NCBI GenBank assembly: GCA_964368455.1
Contig: CAYJAZ010000022.1
Coordinates: forward strand, 1 to 46,838
Source of the DNA: CAYJAZ01 sp964368455
Lineage (GTDB): Bacteria > Desulfobacterota > Desulfovibrionia > Desulfovibrionales > Desulfovibrionaceae
Length of the DNA: 46,838 nucleotides
Direction of reading: 5' to 3'
The notes under the pieces were generated by a model, which saw nothing but the letters and a program-made list of their open reading frames with translations, was not told the DNA's origin and did no database searches. The translations under genes and the position numbers were made by a program. This document shows positions 7,740 through 16,600 of the stretch, piece by piece; position 1 is the stretch's first letter, and each line of letters begins with the position of its first letter.

Positions 7740-7756
7740 GATAAAAGTGTTTTATC
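7740..7756. promoter_or_regulatory. Short palindrome upstream of recA
   Basis: GATAAAA and TTTTATC form a perfect 7-base inverted repeat around GTG, 44 bases before the recA ATG. Another pair, CACTT and AAGTG, lies just to the left. No classic CTGT/ACAG or GAAC/GTTC SOS box is visible in the 177-base gap, so this is the best candidate operator for recA if one exists. Confidence 0.3.
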
Positions 7757-7800
7757 CTCTTTCTTTAGAAAAACTTTAAACTATCCCATGAGGTGTATAT

Positions 7801-8871
7801 ATGGCTAAAAAATCCGCAGTCAATCCAGAAGAAGCAAGACTAGACGCATTAAAAACAGCTCTTTCTTCCATTGAAAGAAAATACGGACAAGGCGCTGTTA
7901 TGAAACTTTCAGACGGCGTACATAATCCAGTTGCCGTCATCCCAACAGGTTCACTAGGCCTTGATTTAGCTTTAGGCGTTGGCGGTGTTCCAAAAGGCAG
8001 AGTGACCGAAATATACGGCCCTGAGTCTTCTGGTAAAACCACTTTAACATTACATATCATAGCAGAATGTCAGAAAAACGGCGGAACAGCCGCCTTTATC
8101 GATGCTGAACACGCACTCGACACAACCTATGCAGAAAGATTAGGTGTAAATACAGCCGATCTTTTAATCGCACAGCCAGATCATGGCGAGCAAGCACTTG
8201 ATATTGCAGATATGCTTGTACGTTCAAATGCAGTTGATTTAGTTGTTATCGACTCCGTTGCCGCTCTTATTCCGCAGTCAGAACTTGAAGGACAAATGGG
8301 CGAAACACAAATCGGTGGGCATGCAAGACTTATGTCACACGCATTAAGAAAACTCACAGGTACTATCCATAAATCTCGTACATCAGTTATCTTCATCAAC
8401 CAAATCCGTATGAAAATCGGAACAATGGGTTATGGTTCGCCAGAAACAACCACCGGTGGTAACGCTTTAAAATTCTATTCATCTGTGCGTATGGATATAA
8501 GAAAAATCGCAACACTCAAGGATAAAGACGAACCATTTGGTTCACGTACAAAAGTTAAAGTTGTGAAAAATAAAATGGCTCCTCCTTTCAGAGAAGCACT
8601 CTTTGATATCGTGTGGGGAACAGGTATTTCACGTACAGGCGAATTAATCGACCTCGCAACCGAAGCTAATATCATAGATAAATCAGGTTCATGGTTTGCC
8701 TACGGTTCCGAAAAACTCGGCCAAGGCAGAGAAAATGTGCGTGCCCTACTCGAGCAAAACGATGATCTACGCCTTGAAATAGAGCATAAAGTTGTCGACC
8801 ATCTCGGTATGAACCCACAAGCATTCATACCAACAGCAGAAGATGTCGCCGAGTCACTCGACGAAGAATAA
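7801..8871 (+). CDS. recA: Recombinase RecA
   Basis: RecA forms the ATP-dependent filament on single-stranded DNA for homologous recombination and triggers LexA self-cleavage. The 356-residue length is standard. It shows the Walker A loop GPESSGKTT near residues 73-81, VVIDSVAALIPQSELEG, the L2 region INQIRMKIG...PETTTGGNALKFY, and an acidic C-terminal tail ending DEE. The ATG is preceded by GAGGT. It reads divergently from the BPL_N gene and probably carries the next small gene in its transcript. Confidence 0.99.
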   Translation: MAKKSAVNPEEARLDALKTALSSIERKYGQGAVMKLSDGVHNPVAVIPTGSLGLDLALGVGGVPKGRVTEIYGPESSGKTTLTLHIIAECQKNGGTAAFIDAEHALDTTYAERLGVNTADLLIAQPDHGEQALDIADMLVRSNAVDLVVIDSVAALIPQSELEGQMGETQIGGHARLMSHALRKLTGTIHKSRTSVIFINQIRMKIGTMGYGSPETTTGGNALKFYSSVRMDIRKIATLKDKDEPFGSRTKVKVVKNKMAPPFREALFDIVWGTGISRTGELIDLATEANIIDKSGSWFAYGSEKLGQGRENVRALLEQNDDLRLEIEHKVVDHLGMNPQAFIPTAEDVAESLDEE

Positions 8872-8894
8872 AATCCCATAAAAGTACAATAAAA

Positions 8895-9236
8895 GTGCAT
8901 ACCGTCTTAATTAAAGTCTACGGAAATCTCTATCCCGTTCCAGAAGAATGCTATACTCAATGTGAGCAAGTTCTACAAGCATGGCAAATAGATAATAGAG
9001 ATGAAATCCTTTTTTACGAAAAGGATATGATACGCTTTAGCTTCGAAGGTGTGCACTTTCCTTGTGATGAAATTGTCGAAATCCTCAAAGACTTTCACAA
9101 CAGCAGTACAGAAGGTAAACTCGATTGCATAGATGTCGAAGAATGGACTCTCACAAGGCATTTTTTCACCAAAAATCAAGCTCATAGGGCAAATACAGCA
9201 TCGCTAAATCACGCATTAGAAAAGCAAGGTTTATAG
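8895..9236 (+). CDS. Conserved-looking small protein of unknown function downstream of recA
   Basis: This frame encodes 113 residues from a GTG at 8895, 23 bases after the recA stop. I do not recognise a family. The composition is that of a folded soluble protein, with several aromatic residues, balanced charge and cysteines at about 19, 23, 55 and 77. It has no signal peptide or membrane segment. Codon use looks like the neighbours and no competing frame is long, so I take it as real. It is probably cotranscribed with recA. A repeat array starts within 10 bases of its stop. Confidence 0.65.
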   Translation: MHTVLIKVYGNLYPVPEECYTQCEQVLQAWQIDNRDEILFYEKDMIRFSFEGVHFPCDEIVEILKDFHNSSTEGKLDCIDVEEWTLTRHFFTKNQAHRANTASLNHALEKQGL

Positions 9237-9244
9237 TTTTTAAT

Positions 9245-9420
9245 CTCCGTCGGTTTTTTTTGTCTCCGACGGCCAAAGGGTTTGAAACCCTTTGGAAACC
9301 CCAATATGCAAGGTGAATGCGTAAGGGATTAACTAAAGAAGAATAGTTGTTTTTTTTATTTGCGAAAAAGTTTTAAAGTTTTGCTGCTTCGCATCAAAAC
9401 ATTAAATACTGTTTCGCTTT
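9245..9420 (+). repeat. Composite hairpin repeat C, copy 1
   Basis: This unit begins 8 bases after the stop of the small gene. It starts with CCGTCGG...CCGACGG, then a 23-base palindrome with outer arms CCAAAGG and CCTTTGG (9273-9295). A conserved stretch follows (ATGCAAGG, CTAAAGAAGAATAGTT, ATTTGCGAAAAAGTTTTAA). A second 23-base hairpin (GTTTTGCTGC/GCATCAAAAC, 9378-9400) precedes TTAAATACTGTTTCGC. The same order recurs at 9611-9745 and, inverted, at 9934-10092 and 24725-24888. Confidence 0.85.
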
Positions 9421-9459
9421 AAAATAGTGGGAAAATACTATTAATTAAAATCAGTCTAC

Positions 9460-9482
9460 CATTTGTCACTGCGTTCCAAATG
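9460..9482 (+). repeat. Hairpin repeat B, copy 1
   Basis: A 23-base unit has CATTTG and CAAATG ends around TCACTGCGTTC. The same 23 bases occur inverted at 9872-9894 and 24662-24684. It lies between a C unit and an A unit. Confidence 0.8.
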
Positions 9483-9540
9483 TGCGTCCATTATTTTGTG
9501 TGATAAAAAGAATCGTAAGTTGTGAAGGAAATTTCCTAAT

Positions 9541-9576
9541 CTCGTCATTGCGAGGAGCTTGCGACGTGGCAATCCA
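9541..9576 (+). repeat. Repeat A, copy 2
   Basis: The unit has CTCGTCATTGCGAGGAG, a short loop CTTGC, then GACGTGGCAATCC. It is the right-hand member of the C-B-A block that starts at 9245. Confidence 0.85.
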
Positions 9577-9610
9577 ATTTTTTTTGTCTCATCGTTTTCT
9601 TTTCTCCCCA

Positions 9611-9745
9611 TGCCTCCGGCGGCCAAAGGAAATAATTTCCTTTGGAAACCTTTATATGCAAGGTAGTACAAAGAAAATTTGATTAAAAACGATTTTGGGA
9701 ATCCGAAAAAGTTTTAAGCTGACGCTTAAATACTTTTTCGAGTTA
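9611..9745 (+). repeat. Composite hairpin repeat C, copy 2
   Basis: The order matches copy 1: CCTCCGGCGG, then the 23-base palindrome at 9623-9645 with outer CCAAAGG/CCTTTGG but an AT-rich inner stem (AAAT/ATTT). ATGCAAGG follows, then CCGAAAAAGTTTTAA. The second hairpin here is TTTAAGC/GCTTAAA at 9713-9730. The middle is more diverged than in copies 1 and 4. Confidence 0.75.
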
Positions 9746-9799
9746 AAATCTCATCAGCTAAAGAATTTTTTACTTAATAGCCGTAAATAAAATGCTCTA

Positions 9800-9838
9800 G
9801 ACTCGTCATTGCGAGGAGCTAGCGACGTGGCAATCCAT
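9800..9838 (+). repeat. Repeat A, copy 3
   Basis: GACTCGTCATTGCGAGGAG, loop CTAGC, then GACGTGGCAATCCATG. It is nearly identical to copies at 9541, 24028 and 24561. Confidence 0.85.
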
Positions 9839-9871
9839 GTTTTATTAAATGAATTAATTAATTTTCACATA

Positions 9872-9894
9872 CATTTGGAACGCAGTGACAAATG
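9872..9894 (-). repeat. Hairpin repeat B, copy 2
   Basis: This is the exact reverse complement of the 23-base unit at 9460-9482. It pairs with the inverted C copy that follows. Confidence 0.8.
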
Positions 9895-9933
9895 AAAAAT
9901 CACCCTACTTCATTTATTATATTTAAAATTTTA

Positions 9934-10092
9934 AAGCGAAACAGTATTTAAGGCTAAGGTGCAAAGCACCTTAGCCTTAAAACTTTTTCGCAAATAAAAA
10001 AAATATATTTTCTTCTTTAGCAAAATTCTTTTGCACTCATCTTGCCTTGTTCGGGTTTCCAAAGGGGGCTTGCCCCTTTGGCCGCCGGAGGC
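9934..10092 (-). repeat. Composite hairpin repeat C, copy 3 (inverted)
   Basis: On the - strand it reads as copy 1, ending in the CCAAAGG/CCTTTGG palindrome at 10059-10081, here with a GC-rich inner stem. Its second hairpin is a long perfect stem, TTTAAGGCTAAGGTGC paired with GCACCTTAGCCTTAAA (9947-9981), sharing no sequence with the equivalent stem in the other copies. It lies 12 bases beyond the stop codon of the - strand CoA-ligase gene, so it has the same orientation relative to its gene as copies 1 and 4. Together these repeats fill the 868-base gap 9237-10104, where I see no gene. Confidence 0.8.
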
Positions 10093-10104
10093 ATAAAAAA
10101 CAGC

Positions 10105-11397
10105 CTAAACCTTATTTCTAAGATCGGTAACTCTTTGTGCTTTTCCTTCGATAGGAGGCAGAGAATTTTGCTGTAATAGTTCAACTTTTGGTGTGATAAG
10201 AATTTCGTCGTGCAAGCGATGTGCTATTTGATCGCGTAATTTATGTAAGACACGCATATCTTCGACAAATGCTTCTGGTCTTATTTCTACTTGCACACGT
10301 ATGTTTTCTAGCAGGCCTTCTTCTTCGAGTATGATTTGGTAATTTGTGCCAACCTCGTCAAATTCCATAAGAATTTTTTCGATTTGCATTGGGTAGATAT
10401 TCACACCTTTCATGATAAACATATCATCGCTTCTACCTTGTATTCTATCGATTCTCTTATGCATTCTTCCGCATGCGCAAGGTTCTGTGAGGATACGAGT
10501 AAGATCTCTTGTACGGTAACGGATAACAGGCATACCTTTACGTGTGAGTGAAGTAAGAACTAATTCGCCGATTTCGCCGTCTGGCAAGTTTTCGCCTGTT
10601 TCTGGATCGATGATTTCTACAATATAGTGATCTTCCCAGATGTGCATACCTTTTTGTTGTTCACATTCCATACCAACACCAGGGCCGTTCATTTCTGAAA
10701 GTCCAAATGAGTTAAACACTTTGATATTTAGCATTTGCTCGATTCTTTTACGAGTGTTTTCTGTATATGGCTCTGCACCGACTAATGCGATTTTGAGAGT
10801 AGTTTGTGTTTTACCTGCTTCACTTAATTTTTGTGCGACGTGCATAGCGTAGGATGGGAGGATATGCACAACTGTTACGTTGAAATCTTCTATAAGTTTC
10901 ATTTGTCTTACAGTATTTCCTGCACCAGCTGGGATAGTGAGGCAGCCTAGGGCTTCAGCACCGTAATGCATGCCAAGTCCGCCTGTGAAGAGGCCGTATC
11001 CGCTCATGTTTTGGAACACGTCTTCTTTTCTCATACCTGTAATAAACATGGAACGAGCCATGATTTGTGCCCATGTATCAATATCTTCTTGCGTATGTGA
11101 TATAGCAACTGGAGTTCCTGTTGTACCTGAGGAACAATGCATACGCACATATTCTGTTGTTGGAACGCAAGCTAAACCAAATGGATAATTATCACGCAAA
11201 TCTTGTTTTGTTGTAAAAGGAAAAGCTTTTAAACCTTCTGGTGTAGAAAGTTCGTCTATACTTTTTCCTGTTTCTTTTAATCTTTGTGCATAAAAAGGAG
11301 TCTTTTGCACTCTTTCAAAAAGTGAGTGCAATGCAAGACATTGTTGATGATAGATTCTATCCTTACTCCAAAACTCTTCTTCGTGTAGAAATTCCAT
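10105..11397 (-). CDS. Phenylacetate-CoA ligase family protein (PaaK-like)
   Basis: This 430-residue member of the adenylate-forming family activates an aryl or related carboxylic acid with ATP and CoA. The ATP-binding motif CSSGTTGTPVAISH lies near residues 88-101. Further PaaK-type features are SFGLSEMNGPGVGMEC, a VLTSLTRKGMPVIRYRTRDLT segment and the C-terminal domain from about residue 330 (GRSDDMFIMKGVNIYPMQIE). No other phenylacetate catabolic genes are nearby, so the natural substrate is open; indoleacetate or phenylacetate from amino-acid breakdown is possible. The start is ATG at 11395-11397, 6 bases after the stop of its small partner gene. Confidence 0.9.
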   Translation of the reverse strand: MEFLHEEEFWSKDRIYHQQCLALHSLFERVQKTPFYAQRLKETGKSIDELSTPEGLKAFPFTTKQDLRDNYPFGLACVPTTEYVRMHCSSGTTGTPVAISHTQEDIDTWAQIMARSMFITGMRKEDVFQNMSGYGLFTGGLGMHYGAEALGCLTIPAGAGNTVRQMKLIEDFNVTVVHILPSYAMHVAQKLSEAGKTQTTLKIALVGAEPYTENTRKRIEQMLNIKVFNSFGLSEMNGPGVGMECEQQKGMHIWEDHYIVEIIDPETGENLPDGEIGELVLTSLTRKGMPVIRYRTRDLTRILTEPCACGRMHKRIDRIQGRSDDMFIMKGVNIYPMQIEKILMEFDEVGTNYQIILEEEGLLENIRVQVEIRPEAFVEDMRVLHKLRDQIAHRLHDEILITPKVELLQQNSLPPIEGKAQRVTDLRNKV

Positions 11398-11403
11398 TTT
11401 AAA

Positions 11404-11772
11404 TTACCCTTTTATAATTGTTAGTGGTATATAGTGCAAATCATCCGAAACTTGCTTTGTAGCCGAAATTTCAAATTCAGCTTTTTCCCATTTCATTTTA
11501 TCTTTGATATCGTCCACTGTTTTTTGAACTGCTAATATTGGATGCCTTGCAAAAACATGTGGCAAACCGCTAGTCAAATTACAAGCAAGACATTTTCCTG
11601 GTCTGCCATGTAGTTCATAATGCAGTATTATTTCTGTTGGGCCTTGTTTTGAAATAGTAAGACGTATGTCATAAGCCCCATCTTCAGCGTCGCCAAAAAG
11701 TGCTTCAAAAAACTCGTCTGTTCTCGTGGCAGGAAATAAAGTATCTAAATATTCTTGTGTAATATCAAACAT
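11404..11772 (-). CDS. Small protein of unknown function paired with the CoA ligase
   Basis: I take the ATG at 11772 (protein starting MFDITQEYLDTLFP, 122 residues) because an AAAAAGGT site lies just upstream. The frame stays open to 11859, but that extension is lysine- and tyrosine-rich and unlike a protein N-terminus. The product is soluble and slightly acidic, with one Cys-rich spot (GKCLACNLTSG). I do not recognise a domain. The 6-base spacing to the PaaK-like gene implies one transcript, so a helper role with the ligase is a reasonable guess. Confidence 0.65.
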   Translation of the reverse strand: MFDITQEYLDTLFPATRTDEFFEALFGDAEDGAYDIRLTISKQGPTEIILHYELHGRPGKCLACNLTSGLPHVFARHPILAVQKTVDDIKDKMKWEKAEFEISATKQVSDDLHYIPLTIIKG

Positions 11773-11908
11773 ATAATCTACCTTTTTTTGCAAGTCTAAA
11801 TAATTTAAGTGTGAACTCGTTTTATAACATTTCTCTTTATACTTGTAAAGAAAATTCACAAGTGATTATTTAAATCTTCGTCTAAATCTGGCTTCTAGAG
11901 CTTATTTA

Positions 11909-11935
11909 TAAAAAAAGAGTATACTAATATACTCT
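11909..11935 (-). terminator. Rho-independent terminator after fliQ
   Basis: Read on the - strand, AGAGTATA and TATACTCT (11916-11935) form a perfect stem with a 4-base loop. A run of seven T follows at 11916-11910. It closes the fliO-fliP-fliQ unit. Confidence 0.7.
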
Positions 11936-11965
11936 CAGTTTAATGACAAAGTTAATATTTTTTAC

Positions 11966-12235
11966 TCATTTAATGTATTGAGGAAGGTTTAGAAAGAGAT
12001 TTATTGTAAATGCTGTAATTTTGTCGAGAATAAGCGGAAATGTAAGCAATAACATAGTGAAAATAGTTATTAATTTTGGAACAAAGGTAAGTGTTTGTTC
12101 TTGAATTTGCGTTGCAGCTTGAATAATACTTATAACAATACCTATAGTTAAACCTACAAGTAATATTGGTAAAACTATAGAAAGAGTGAGTTCGATGCCT
12201 GAACGTATAAAACCTATTACAAATTCTGGTGTCAT
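11966..12235 (-). CDS. fliQ: Flagellar export-gate protein FliQ
   Basis: FliQ is an integral inner-membrane part of the flagellar type III export gate, assembled with FliP and FliR. The 89-residue protein has the usual two hydrophobic helices, near residues 15-40 and 52-75, and the family stretch ATQIQEQTLTFVPK between them. It is 11 bases downstream of fliP on the same strand. Confidence 0.95.
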   Translation of the reverse strand: MTPEFVIGFIRSGIELTLSIVLPILLVGLTIGIVISIIQAATQIQEQTLTFVPKLITIFTMLLLTFPLILDKITAFTINLFLNLPQYIK

Positions 12236-12246
12236 AGATTTTTCCT

Positions 12247-13053
12247 TTAATAGAAAGAGTTTACAAGTGAGCCTACAAGTAGATTCCAGCCGTCAATCAT
12301 AACAAAAAGTAGAATTTTAAAAGGCAATGAAACCATCATTGGTGGTAGCATCATCATACCCATTGCCATCAAGATAGAGGACACACACATATCTACTATC
12401 AAAAATGGAATATATATTAAAAACCCAATAGAAAATCCAGTCTTTAGTTCACTTAAAATAAAGGCAGCTGTGAGCATGATTGTTGATACTTCATCAACGC
12501 TTCTAGGCTGATCCATACCAGCTATAGAATAAAAAATAGAAATATCTTTTTCTCTTGTGTGTTTAAACATAAATTCACGTATAGGCCCTTGTGCTACATC
12601 AAGAGCTTGTTCAAAGGCAATTTCTTGATTGAGGTAAGGTTGCAGGGCTGTGTCGTTGATTTGTTTACCCACAGGATACATAATAACAAAAGTCATAAAG
12701 ATAGCTAATGAAGCCAATATTTGAGTAGGTGGTAATTGCTGAACGCCAACTGCTTGTCTAATAAAGTGGAATACAATGATAATACGCGTGAAAGAAGTCA
12801 TCATCATCACAATTGCAGGAGCCAGAGAAAGAATTGTCAAAAGAAATAAAACTTCAAGCAAGAGCGAAACATTTTCTGGCTCAGTTCCACCACCACTTAA
12901 ATTAAGCGAAAGAGTTGGAATTGTTGCATCTGCATTTTGATCTATTGCATAACATTCTGGCACAAAAGCAGAAAGCAAAAGAAAGGAAAAGAAAAAGATT
13001 TTTCCTAGCGGGATATTTTTTATTATTTTCATCGTGTCTTGTAAAAATTTCAT
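12247..13053 (-). CDS. fliP: Flagellar export-gate protein FliP
   Basis: FliP forms the core channel of the flagellar export gate in the inner membrane. The 268-residue protein begins with a hydrophobic signal-like segment (about residues 14-36, ending near CYA). The family signature MMMTSFTRIIIVFHFIRQAVGVQQLPPTQIL follows in part, with further helices and a C-terminal SLPFKILLFVMIDGWNLLVGSLV. The length is normal. It is flanked by fliO and fliQ with 11-base gaps. Confidence 0.96.
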   Translation of the reverse strand: MKFLQDTMKIIKNIPLGKIFFFSFLLLSAFVPECYAIDQNADATIPTLSLNLSGGGTEPENVSLLLEVLFLLTILSLAPAIVMMMTSFTRIIIVFHFIRQAVGVQQLPPTQILASLAIFMTFVIMYPVGKQINDTALQPYLNQEIAFEQALDVAQGPIREFMFKHTREKDISIFYSIAGMDQPRSVDEVSTIMLTAAFILSELKTGFSIGFLIYIPFLIVDMCVSSILMAMGMMMLPPMMVSLPFKILLFVMIDGWNLLVGSLVNSFY

Positions 13054-13064
13054 ATTTTCACACT

Positions 13065-13529
13065 TTATTCTTTATTCATAGTGTCGTTAAATTCTTGCAC
13101 ATTTTTTTCAAAATCAGCCTTAGTCATTGCCTTTTTAATGTCATCATCAAAACAATTGTCAGAACTTAAAAGACTTAGAGATTGTTCTGTACCGCCGATA
13201 AGCAAGTGTTTATCCTTATATTTCACAACATAAAGAGTTTTTTTTACGTCTAAGGGAAGACGGGCTTCAACTCTTAATTCGTCTCTTGTTATGGAAGAAG
13301 CGAGAGGGATAAATTTTCCTTTACCGTATTTTCTCATTGTCCACAAAATAAAATAAAGGCCAAAAAGCATGAATAAAAGAATGCCTATACCTGAAAAATA
13401 GTCCATTGTTAATGACGAAGTGAAGTCAACATGTTGTGAACTTTCTTGTTTTAAAGTTTCGTTCAATGCCTTTGTTTCTTCTTTTGATTCAGAATTAAGG
13501 GCAAGAAGAGAGCTAGAATTTTTTGTCAT
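13065..13529 (-). CDS. fliO: Flagellar assembly protein FliO
   Basis: FliO is a small membrane protein that helps FliP assemble into the export gate. The 154-residue protein has a polar N-terminus of about 42 residues and one membrane helix (about 46-66, GIGILLFMLFGLYFILWTM). A small cytoplasmic domain follows, with RLPLDVKKTLYVVKYKDKHLLIGGTEQSLSLL, typical of FliO. The ATG follows AAGGAA. Unlike in many relatives, fliN and fliL do not precede it: the next gene upstream is the glycogen fusion gene, with a terminator between. Confidence 0.85.
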   Translation of the reverse strand: MTKNSSSLLALNSESKEETKALNETLKQESSQHVDFTSSLTMDYFSGIGILLFMLFGLYFILWTMRKYGKGKFIPLASSITRDELRVEARLPLDVKKTLYVVKYKDKHLLIGGTEQSLSLLSSDNCFDDDIKKAMTKADFEKNVQEFNDTMNKE

Positions 13530-13621
13530 TTAAAGCCATTCCTTTTAATGAAACTAGGGTCTTTTGTGTACAAATGTATTCTAATACAAAAAATCTATAC
13601 TTTCAAGAGAAAGTCTATCTA

Positions 13622-13659
13622 TTAAAAGAATAGAAAAGGCAAGAAAAAATTCTTGCCTT
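13622..13659 (-). terminator. Rho-independent terminator of the glycogen cluster
   Basis: On the - strand, AAGGCAAGAA and TTCTTGCCTT (13636-13659) form a 10-base perfect stem. A T-rich tail follows. It lies just after the stop of the large glycogen fusion gene. Confidence 0.8.
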
Positions 13660-13678
13660 GAGTTCCTATTTATACTGT

Positions 13679-16600
13679 TTATCCCCAAAGAATAGCAGGA
13701 CTATTTCTTACTGCTGTAAGTCCCTCTTTGACTGGCAATACTCGTATACCGTAGACATATCTGCCATTTTTCTTTGCTTTATATGTTCCTGTATAGAGTA
13801 AGTTTTCATTTGTTGGTTTTGAAAGTTTGAGATGCACTATATCTGGCTTAGAGGTAAAGTCTTCGCCATTACCCTCACCTATAACAAGTTGAACATCTAG
13901 ATTTTCTAAAGGCATTTCACCTGGATTGATGTTCACTTCAACATTGAAAGGTTGTCCACAGACGAGAGTGTCGCCGCTGATACCAGAAAGTTGAATATCA
14001 TTTATACGCACAGAATTGAAGAGTTTTGCTATATCAACACGCCATTTTGCATTTTCACGAGCAAGCTTATAATTTTCTTTTGTAAGCTCTGCTGCTCTGT
14101 CTGCAGTTGGGCAATACATAGTTTCTATATAATCTTCAAGCATTCTATGTGTGCTGTATTCGGCTGTAAGTGTACGCATACTATTTTTCATAATTTGCAT
14201 CCACTTTGCTGAAATTCCATTTTTATTTCTGTCGTAATAGGTTGGAATTATTTTTTCTTCTAAAAGAACATAAAGAGCTTCGGCATCAAGATAATCGCTT
14301 TGCATATCAAAATTATTGTCGTATTTCTTGATATCAGGCCCTATAGTCCAGCCATTTGTTCCATCATAACCCTCACACCACCAACCATCTGAAACAGAAA
14401 GATTTATTCCGCCATTCACAGGAACTTTTTGTCCACTTGTTCCGCTTGCTTCGTGTGGCCTACGTGGATTATTTAACCAAACATCACAACCTTGTACTAA
14501 GGCCTTTGAAATAATAAGACTATAATCCTCAACAAAGAAAATCTTTCCTTGGAAACGAGGATCTTTGCTGTATTTAATAACTTCTTGAATAAGCGAAATA
14601 CCACTTTCATCGGCTGGATGCGATTTTCCAGAGAATAAAAATACTACAGGCCTATCTGTATGATTCAAGATATTTGCTAATCTATCTGGATCTGAGAAAA
14701 GTAGATTTGCTCTTTTATATGTGGCAAATCTTCTTGCAAAGCCAATTATCAAAGAATTCGTATTTAGAAATTCATCTACTCTATGAAAATAAGAACGATC
14801 TATACCGTATTTTTCTACAAATGCAGGAATATCTTTTTTGACTTTTTCTGTGAGCATACGTTTTTGTGATTTCTTTGCATTGAGTAAAACTTCATCTGGA
14901 ATATCGTATATTTTATCCCAGTTTTTGTCTGAAGTTGGCAAAGAATCCCATTTATGCGAAACAAATTTTGTCAAAACTTCTCTGAAAGCAAAACCAACAA
15001 AAGAAGGTGTGTGTATACCATTTGTGACATGCGAGATTGGAATTTCAGGCAATACTAAACCTTTCCAACATTCTTTCCACATTCTACGTGAAACTTCGCC
15101 ATGTAACCAACTTACTGCATTTGATTTATTTGAGAATTTCAAACCAAAGACTGTCATATCAAAATGCCTGTCCTCATGCCCTTCGATAGCTCCAAAAGTC
15201 AAAAATTCTTGCCAGCTCAAGCCCATACTATGTGCCCAAGAAGTGAAGTAACGCGAAATTTGATCCACTGTAAAACGTTCATTACCAGCTGCAACCGGAG
15301 TATGTGTAGTGAGAACGCATGAACCTGAAACAAATTCAATAGCTTCTTCTAATGTCATCTTGTCTTCGAGTACGTGTTTTCTGATTCTTTCTAAAATCAA
15401 GAAAGCGGAATGCCCCTCATTCATATGGAAGACAGATGGTGTGAGGCCTAATCTGTAACAAAGCCTTACTCCGCCAATACCCAAGACTATTTCTTGACGT
15501 AAGCGAACATCTCTATCTGCTTCGTAAAGTCTTGCTGTGATGCCTCTGTCTTCGTCGGTATTTTTTGGAATGTCTGTGTCAAGGAGGTAAATCTTTGCTC
15601 TACCCACCTTAACTTCCCAAACTGCCATATACAAAATTCTGCCAGGCAATTCTAATTCTATAACTATTTGTTTTTTATCCACATCGCATAAAGGTTCTAC
15701 TGGAAGTGTTGAAAAATCATTATATGGATAAATAGCAACTTGTCTGCCTTCTTTATTTATTTGCTGGCGGAAATAACCATTTCTATAAAGAAGACCTATG
15801 CCTACAACTGGCAATGCAAGATCACTGACAGATTTCATATGATCGCCAGCTAAAATCCCTAAACCACCTGAATAAATAGGTAAACTTTCGTGAATACCAA
15901 ATTCACAACAGAAATAAGCCACAGGATTTGCCCTATCGATAGTATTAAAGCTTTTTATAGGTTCAGCCATATATTCATCAAATTTTTCAAGAACTTGTGC
16001 ATATGCATCCATATAGGTGATATTTTGTGTAAGTTCGACAAGCCTGTCTGGATCGGCTCTTTCAATCATCATCAATGGATTTCTGCCAACTTTTTCCCAA
16101 AGAGCTGGATCTATTTCATAAAAGAGTTTTCTTGCATCGCTATTCCATGCCCACCACAAATTCAAAGCAAGTTCACGCAAGCGAGACAAGTCGGAAGGAA
16201 GTTCAGCAACAGCGGTTATCATACGCAATAAAGGAGTTGTTGAACAGGAAGCTGCAAGAAGTTTTGAATTTTGCTTCTTCTGCAATTCTCTATTCTTACC
16301 TCTAAGCATTGCTTTATCGCAAGCCAAAGCATAAGCTTCACAATATTTAGGATAAAACGATTCCCAAGTGCTTTGTTCTGCAATAAGTCTTGCAGATTTT
16401 CTATATTCTAAAAGCCTTGCTTCTGGCATCTTGATATATTCAAGCATGCTTTGTTCCAATGATGAAACAACATTTTCATAAGGATAATTTTTACGTGAAA
16501 TAACTGTAACGCCATTGACGTTAAAATCATTCTTAGCCTCAAGATCACGAACCCAAATTCCAAAACCAGAAAGATCAGTTGTGATTGTAGGAACACCATA

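Noticed and set aside
7641..7800. Riboswitch or attenuator upstream of recA
   Set aside because: Only short palindromes are present; there is no conserved aptamer-like core or terminator.
9456..9682. Frames of 66-71 codons on both strands inside the repeat array
   Set aside because: They are made wholly of repeat A, B and C units, so the open frames are a by-product of the repeats.
9237..10104. CRISPR array or direct-repeat array
   Set aside because: The units are palindromic, of different kinds and orientations, without regular spacers, and no cas genes are in the window.
11773..11859. Longer N-terminus for the small gene paired with the CoA ligase
   Set aside because: The extra 29 residues are unlike a protein start, and the internal ATG has a better ribosome site.
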